Of a stretch of 18,337 nucleotides of DNA, positions 14,931 to 18,337 are shown in pieces. Each line of letters begins with the position of its first letter. Position 1 is the first letter of the stretch. Location of the stretch: assembly GCA_964569055.1 (NCBI GenBank), contig CAZMSZ010000129.1, forward strand, positions 1-18,337. Direction: 5' to 3'. The DNA is from JAWLGW01 sp964569055. GTDB lineage: Bacteria > Planctomycetota > J058. The translations under genes were made by a program, and so were the position numbers. The notes under the pieces were generated by a model, which did no database searches, was not told the origin of the DNA, and saw only the letters and a list, made by a program, of their open reading frames with translations.

Positions 14931-16730
14931 CTACTTGGCGCCCCGGGCCGACCCGAAGCCCACCACGGGCGTGGGCCCGGGGGCGACGTCGCTCCCCTCG
15001 CGCAGCAGCCCGGCCGCCTTCAGGCTCTCGAGGTACTGGCGGTAGCGCAGCAAGAAGCGCCCGTCGCCGGTCTCGAGCCCGAGCTCGCGCAGCGCGCCGA
15101 GCACGGCCAGGGCGCCCTGGAGCGGCGCGCGCCGCTCACCCTGCGAGTCGGTCTCGACGTAGGCCTTCGCGTCGCGGTCCCACATGTTCTGGTCGAGCCA
15201 GCGGGCCGCCTCGAGCGCGCCCGCCAGGAACGGGGAGGAGGGGTCGCCCTTGGAGACCACCCGGTGCGTGGCGAGGAGCCCGCGGATCGCGAACCCCTGC
15301 GCCGCCAGCGAGCGCGAGCGCACGACCCGCGCGCTGGTGCGCACGTCGTAGCCGTCGTAGAAGCCGGGCTCGTTCTGCTGCCAGGTGCGGATCATGCTGC
15401 TGAGCGGGCCCACCAGCCGCCGCGCCTTGTCGTGCTCCTCGGCGAGCTGGCTCTCGAGGCCGCTCTTGCGCCAAGAGTCCGGCGCGTGGACGTGCTCGAG
15501 GAAGGCCTCGATCGCGAGCAGGCACAGCCCGAGGTCGACCGGGGAGACCGAGGTGCCGGGCCCGTCCGGTCCGGCCACCGACGAGGCCCGGCCCGAGCCC
15601 TCGACGCTGACGTGCAGCGTGCGGAGCGAGCGGAACGTGAACAGCGCCGTCTCCATGACCTGGACCGGCACCCCGGGGTCGAACGGCACGGCGCGCCCGC
15701 CCGCCCCGACCTCGCGCTCGGCGAACAGCTCGACCACCGCGCTCGGCGCGCGCGGGCCGATCAGCGCGGCCAGGCGCGAGAGGCCGAGCAGGAGCGCCGC
15801 CTGCCCGCCGAGCTGGCTCTTGCGCCCGTCCTCCCCGTCCGGCGCGTGCGCGAGCCGGCCGCCCTCGCGGTCGCTGAGCCACACACTCGGGTAGTGGTAG
15901 CGCCGCGGGCTGAGCGCGAGCAGCTCGGTCGTGGGCGAGATCTCGCCCTCGTCCGAGTCGAGCACCAGGGCCGTCCGCAGCTCGTGCACCTGCGCGCAAG
16001 CGGCCTGGAGCGCGAGGAGGCCCAAGAAGCCGTCGCGCGCGGTCGCGCCCACGCGCCCGTCGTCGTGTCGGCGCACGATCTCGCGCGCGGCGTGGTCCGT
16101 CTCGGCGAGGAGGGCGAACCCGAGGGCCGCGAGGGAGTGATCGACGGCGGCCGGCTCGCGCCAGGCCCAGCTGCCGAGGCGGTCGCGGGCGAGCGCGCCG
16201 CGCAGGTCGGGTCGAGCGCGCCGCGCCGGGAGGAACACCGGCTCGAGGCCGTCGAGCGGACCGGCGTAGCCGGCGAGGTCGGCCAGCCAGCGCAGCTCGT
16301 CGCGGAGCTGGTCGTCGGCGGTCGGGACCCGCTCGCCCGCCTCGACGCGCGCCGCGCGCCGGGCGGCGATGTAGCCCGAGTCCACCAGGCCGGCGCCCGC
16401 CCGCGAGGTGAGCACGGCGGTGAGCCCGTCCAGCGCCGCGTCGCGCGCGAACCCGGTCAGCGCCCGGTGTCGCTGATCGGTCGGCCAGCCCAGCGCGAAC
16501 GACCTGTTCCAGAGCGGCTCGCCGCCGCGGTCGAGCTCGTGGACCGCGTACAGGACGTCGGCCAGCTCCACCTCGTCGGCGGCGCGGGCCGGGGTCGCGG
16601 CGAGCAGCGCCGCCAGCATCAGCCACCCCAGGCCGAGTCGGCCGCGCGGGCGCCGGGCGGGCGCGCCAGGAACGTGGAGGCTCGCGGAGGGTGGGCTCCC
16701 TCCTGCGCGCCGGGTCGGCGCCTCGACCAT
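14931..16730 (-). CDS. secreted alpha-helical (toroid-like) protein of unknown function
   Basis: This 599-residue exported protein has a twin-Arg-containing basic N-region (RRPRGR, 26-31), a hydrophobic core (GLGWLMLAALLAA) and a signal-peptidase site ARA-AD near residue 50. The mature part is almost wholly alpha-helical with repeated pairs of helices of the alpha/alpha-toroid kind, such as SLAAQGFAIRGLLATHRV and ALEAARWLDQNMWDRDAKAY near the C-terminus. That layout recalls six-hairpin glycosidase or epimerase folds, but I see no recognisable catalytic pair, so no activity is claimed. ATG 16730 is preceded by AGGAGGGA with four to six bases of spacing and by a TTGTCC/TACGTT promoter. A longer frame from 16763 would begin upstream of the ribosome site and overlap the region just downstream of the -10, so it is rejected. 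It lies 54 bases upstream of the kinase gene. Confidence 0.75.
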   Translation of the reverse strand: MVEAPTRRAGGSPPSASLHVPGAPARRPRGRLGLGWLMLAALLAATPARAADEVELADVLYAVHELDRGGEPLWNRSFALGWPTDQRHRALTGFARDAALDGLTAVLTSRAGAGLVDSGYIAARRAARVEAGERVPTADDQLRDELRWLADLAGYAGPLDGLEPVFLPARRARPDLRGALARDRLGSWAWREPAAVDHSLAALGFALLAETDHAAREIVRRHDDGRVGATARDGFLGLLALQAACAQVHELRTALVLDSDEGEISPTTELLALSPRRYHYPSVWLSDREGGRLAHAPDGEDGRKSQLGGQAALLLGLSRLAALIGPRAPSAVVELFAEREVGAGGRAVPFDPGVPVQVMETALFTFRSLRTLHVSVEGSGRASSVAGPDGPGTSVSPVDLGLCLLAIEAFLEHVHAPDSWRKSGLESQLAEEHDKARRLVGPLSSMIRTWQQNEPGFYDGYDVRTSARVVRSRSLAAQGFAIRGLLATHRVVSKGDPSSPFLAGALEAARWLDQNMWDRDAKAYVETDSQGERRAPLQGALAVLGALRELGLETGDGRFLLRYRQYLESLKAAGLLREGSDVAPGPTPVVGFGSARGAK

Positions 16731-16749
16731 GGTCCCTCCTGAGGGGCGG

Positions 16750-16778
16750 AACGTAGCACGCAACCCTCACCGGGACAA
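16750..16778 (-). promoter_or_regulatory. sigma70-like promoter of the secreted helical protein
   Basis: On the minus strand TTGTCC (16778-16773) is followed by a 17-base spacer and TACGTT (16755-16750), with TG one base before the -10 (TGCTACGTT, an extended -10). The leader would be about 13-15 bases and is mostly the AGGAGGGA ribosome site. This is the best promoter in the window. Confidence 0.6.
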
Positions 16779-16782
16779 CGGT

Positions 16783-16797
16783 CTGTCGTTATGACAG
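16783..16797. promoter_or_regulatory. CTGTC-GTTAT-GACAG inverted repeat, possible operator
   Basis: Perfect 5-bp arms flank a five-base AT-rich centre just upstream of the -35 of the minus-strand promoter and at the far upstream end of the groES leader. The site is well placed for a regulator acting on either divergent unit. A 5-bp inverted repeat can arise by chance, so the operator role is a guess. Confidence 0.3.
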
Positions 16798-17073
16798 GGG
16801 GCCTCGGACCTGGCGGCGCCGGCTGCCCGATTGGCAGGGCGGGCGCGCGGAGGACCGGGCGCTCCGAGCGTGGCCGGACGCGCGTTGCGGCGGGGACCGG
16901 AGCGGCCCGAGGGGGCGGCACGTCCGTTGCTCGCGCGCCGAGACGATCGAGCGGCGCACCCCGACCGCGGGCACGCCGCCCAGGTCCCCATCCGGGGCCG
17001 TCGCCGGCCTTGCTGGCGCCGTCGGACGGCCCCGACTCGACAACACCCGAATCGACGACAGAGGGAAGAAGTC
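16798..17073 (+). promoter_or_regulatory. groES upstream region with strong GC hairpin
   Basis: This non-coding stretch separates the divergent gene at 16730 from groES. The clearest structure is CGGGGCCGTC (16993-17002) pairing with GACGGCCCCG (17025-17034), with a further inner GCCGGC/GCTGGC pair, about 40 bases before the groES ATG. It could act as a leader-RNA structure or attenuator. No CIRCE operator (TTAGCACTC-N9-GAGTGCTAA) is present; only a lone TAGCAC occurs near 16754. I see no convincing sigma70 or sigma32 promoter; a CCCCAT at 16986 lacks a matching -35. Short frames crossing this region look like shadows. Confidence 0.5.
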
Positions 17074-17370
17074 ATGGCGACTCGGATCCGTCCGATCAAC
17101 GACAAGCTGGTGGTCAAGCGGCTCGAGGCGGAGGAGAAGACCAAGGGCGGGATCCTGCTGCCCGACACCGCCAAGGAGAAGCCGCGCGAGGGGCGGGTGA
17201 TCGCGGTGGGTGACGGCAAGCTGCTCGAGAACGGCAGCCGGGCCCAGCTGCAGGTCAAGCAGGACGACCGCGTGATCTTCAGCAGCTACGCCGGCACCGA
17301 GATCAAGATCAACGGTGAGGAGTACCTCATCCTCGGCGAGTCCGAGGTCCTCGCCGTCGTGGAGGCGTAA
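17074..17370 (+). CDS. groES: co-chaperonin GroES
   Basis: This is a complete 98-residue GroES, the heptameric lid that caps the GroEL cavity in the cytoplasm during ATP-driven folding. It has the usual start (IRPINDKLVVKR), the GroEL-binding mobile loop with KGGILLP (24-30) and the ending EEYLILGESEVLAVVE. The length is normal. ATG 17074 is preceded by AGAGGGAAG and starts the family exactly; a longer frame reaching back to 16831 is only upstream read-through. It ends two bases before the groEL ATG, the standard bacterial operon. The absence of a visible CIRCE suggests control by something other than HrcA. Confidence 0.97.
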   Translation: MATRIRPINDKLVVKRLEAEEKTKGGILLPDTAKEKPREGRVIAVGDGKLLENGSRAQLQVKQDDRVIFSSYAGTEIKINGEEYLILGESEVLAVVEA

Positions 17371-17372
17371 CG

Positions 17373-18337
17373 ATGGCCGCCAAGCGGATCGCCTTCGACC
17401 AGGAGGCGCGCAACGCCCTGCGGCGCGGCGTCAACAAGCTGGCCCGCGCGGTCAAGGTCACGCTCGGCCCCCGCGGCCGGAACGTGGTCATCGCCAAGAG
17501 CTTCGGCGCCCCGACCGTCACCAAGGACGGCGTGATGGTCGCCAAGGAGGTCGAGGTCGAGGACCCGTACGAGAACATGGGCGTCCAGATGGTCAAGGAG
17601 ATCGCCTCCAAGGCCTCGGACGTGGCGGGCGACGGCACGACCACGGCCACCGTGCTCGGCGAGGCCCTGTTCGAGGAGGGGATCAAGGCGGTCGTCGCGG
17701 GCGCCGACGCCATGGCGCTCCACCGCGGCATGCACGTCGCCGTCGAGCGCGTGGTCGAGGAGCTGGGCAAGGTCTCCAAGAAGATCGACACCAAGGAGGA
17801 GATCGCGCAGGTCGCCACCATCGCCGCCAACAACGACAAGGAGATCGGCGACAAGATCGCCGAGGCCATGGAGCGGGTCGGCGACGGCGTGATCACCGTC
17901 GAGACCGGCAAGACGCTCAAGACGACGATCGACTGGGTCGAGGGGATGCAGTTCGACAAGGGCTACCTCTCGCCCCACTTCGCCGCCGGCTCGCAGGACA
18001 TGAAGTGCGAGCTGGAGAACCCCTACATCCTCGTGCACGAGGAGAAGATCACCTCGGTCCGCGACCTGGTGCCGCTCCTCGAGCAGGTCATGCGCGAGCA
18101 GCGCTCGCTCCTGATCATCGCCGAGGACGTCGAGGGTGAGGCGCTCGCGACGCTGGTGGTGAACAAGCTGCGCGGGATCCTCAAGTGCGCGGCCGTCAAG
18201 GCGCCCGGCTTCGGCGACCGCCGCAAGGCCATGCTCGAGGACATCGCGATCCTCACCGGCGGCCAGGTGATCTCGGAGGAGGTCGGGTTCAAGCTGGAGA
18301 ACGCCGTCCTCTCCGACCTCGGCCGCGCGAAGCGGAT
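17373..18337 (+). CDS. groEL: chaperonin GroEL, N-terminal 321 residues (runs off the window)
   Basis: The 60-kDa chaperonin is present from its ATG, with GGAGG seven bases upstream inside the end of groES; the window ends in codon 322, so it is partial at the right edge. The ATP site is intact: TLGPRGRN (30-37), TKDG with the catalytic Asp52, and GDGTTTATVL with Asp87. The intermediate and apical segments follow, including EGMQFDKGYLSPHF, IIAEDVEGEALATLVVN and KAPGFGDRRKAML. Residue 41, Asp in E. coli, is Ala here. The stretch GADAMALHRGMHVAVERVV and the Cys in the LKCAAVKAPG segment differ from the E. coli form and recall planctomycete homologues. Nothing suggests a pseudogene. Confidence 0.97.
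   Translation, partial: MAAKRIAFDQEARNALRRGVNKLARAVKVTLGPRGRNVVIAKSFGAPTVTKDGVMVAKEVEVEDPYENMGVQMVKEIASKASDVAGDGTTTATVLGEALFEEGIKAVVAGADAMALHRGMHVAVERVVEELGKVSKKIDTKEEIAQVATIAANNDKEIGDKIAEAMERVGDGVITVETGKTLKTTIDWVEGMQFDKGYLSPHFAAGSQDMKCELENPYILVHEEKITSVRDLVPLLEQVMREQRSLLIIAEDVEGEALATLVVNKLRGILKCAAVKAPGFGDRRKAMLEDIAILTGGQVISEEVGFKLENAVLSDLGRAKR

Noticed and set aside
10029..16742. A 2237-codon open frame on the plus strand across the kinase and helical-protein genes
   Set aside because: It is antisense to two well-supported genes and its product is low-complexity Arg/Ala/Gly/His-rich sequence. Such frames arise when GC-rich third positions remove stop codons from the opposite strand.
16986..16991. 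CCCCAT before groES as a sigma32 -10
   Set aside because: No CTTGAA-like -35 stands at the right distance, and CCCCAT is easy to find in GC-rich DNA.

Overview
The window is one very GC-rich bacterial segment (by eye about 70-75% G+C in most genes, with G or C at nearly every third codon position). No rRNA, tRNA or CRISPR array was seen. Three things suggest an uncultured planctomycete-like bacterium: a giant Ser/Thr kinase with PEGA and FG-GAP/propeller repeats, fragments of a REP-associated (RAYT/IS200-like) transposase of a type I associate with Planctomycetota and Myxococcota, and a GroEL whose apical-domain sequence resembles planctomycete homologues. This assignment is an inference from gene content and is not firm.

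The left part (1-3350) is an accessory zone. It opens with a 713-bp unit present twice in tandem and apparently identical, each copy carrying the C-terminal part of a RAYT-type transposase. A 53-bp imperfect tandem repeat follows. Next, on the minus strand, come a lower-GC DUF2441-like gene, a GC hairpin, a lipoprotein with an HExxH motif, an N-terminal transposase remnant that stops just before the expected HUH catalytic motif, and a 44-residue zinc-ribbon microprotein.

The middle part (3417-8642, plus strand) holds a polytopic membrane protein and then a tight gene set: an M20 peptidase/deacylase, an amidohydrolase of the HutF/MtaD type, and NagA. The last three are separated by a 2-nt gap and a 4-nt overlap, so they are probably one operon.

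The right-middle part (8659-16730, minus strand) holds a secreted alpha-helical protein with a clear promoter, a 1700-residue transmembrane kinase, and a propeller-like protein whose GTG overlaps the kinase stop by one base. A divergent 343-bp region then leads to groES-groEL on the plus strand; groEL runs off the end. That region contains a good minus-strand promoter, a small inverted repeat and a strong GC hairpin in the groES leader, but no CIRCE operator that I can see.

I did not find a defence system, a biosynthetic cluster or anything I would call a clearly new system. The items most worth a second look are the kinase/propeller pair, the M20-amidohydrolase-NagA operon with an altered substrate-site residue, and the repeat and transposase remnants around the DUF2441-like gene.
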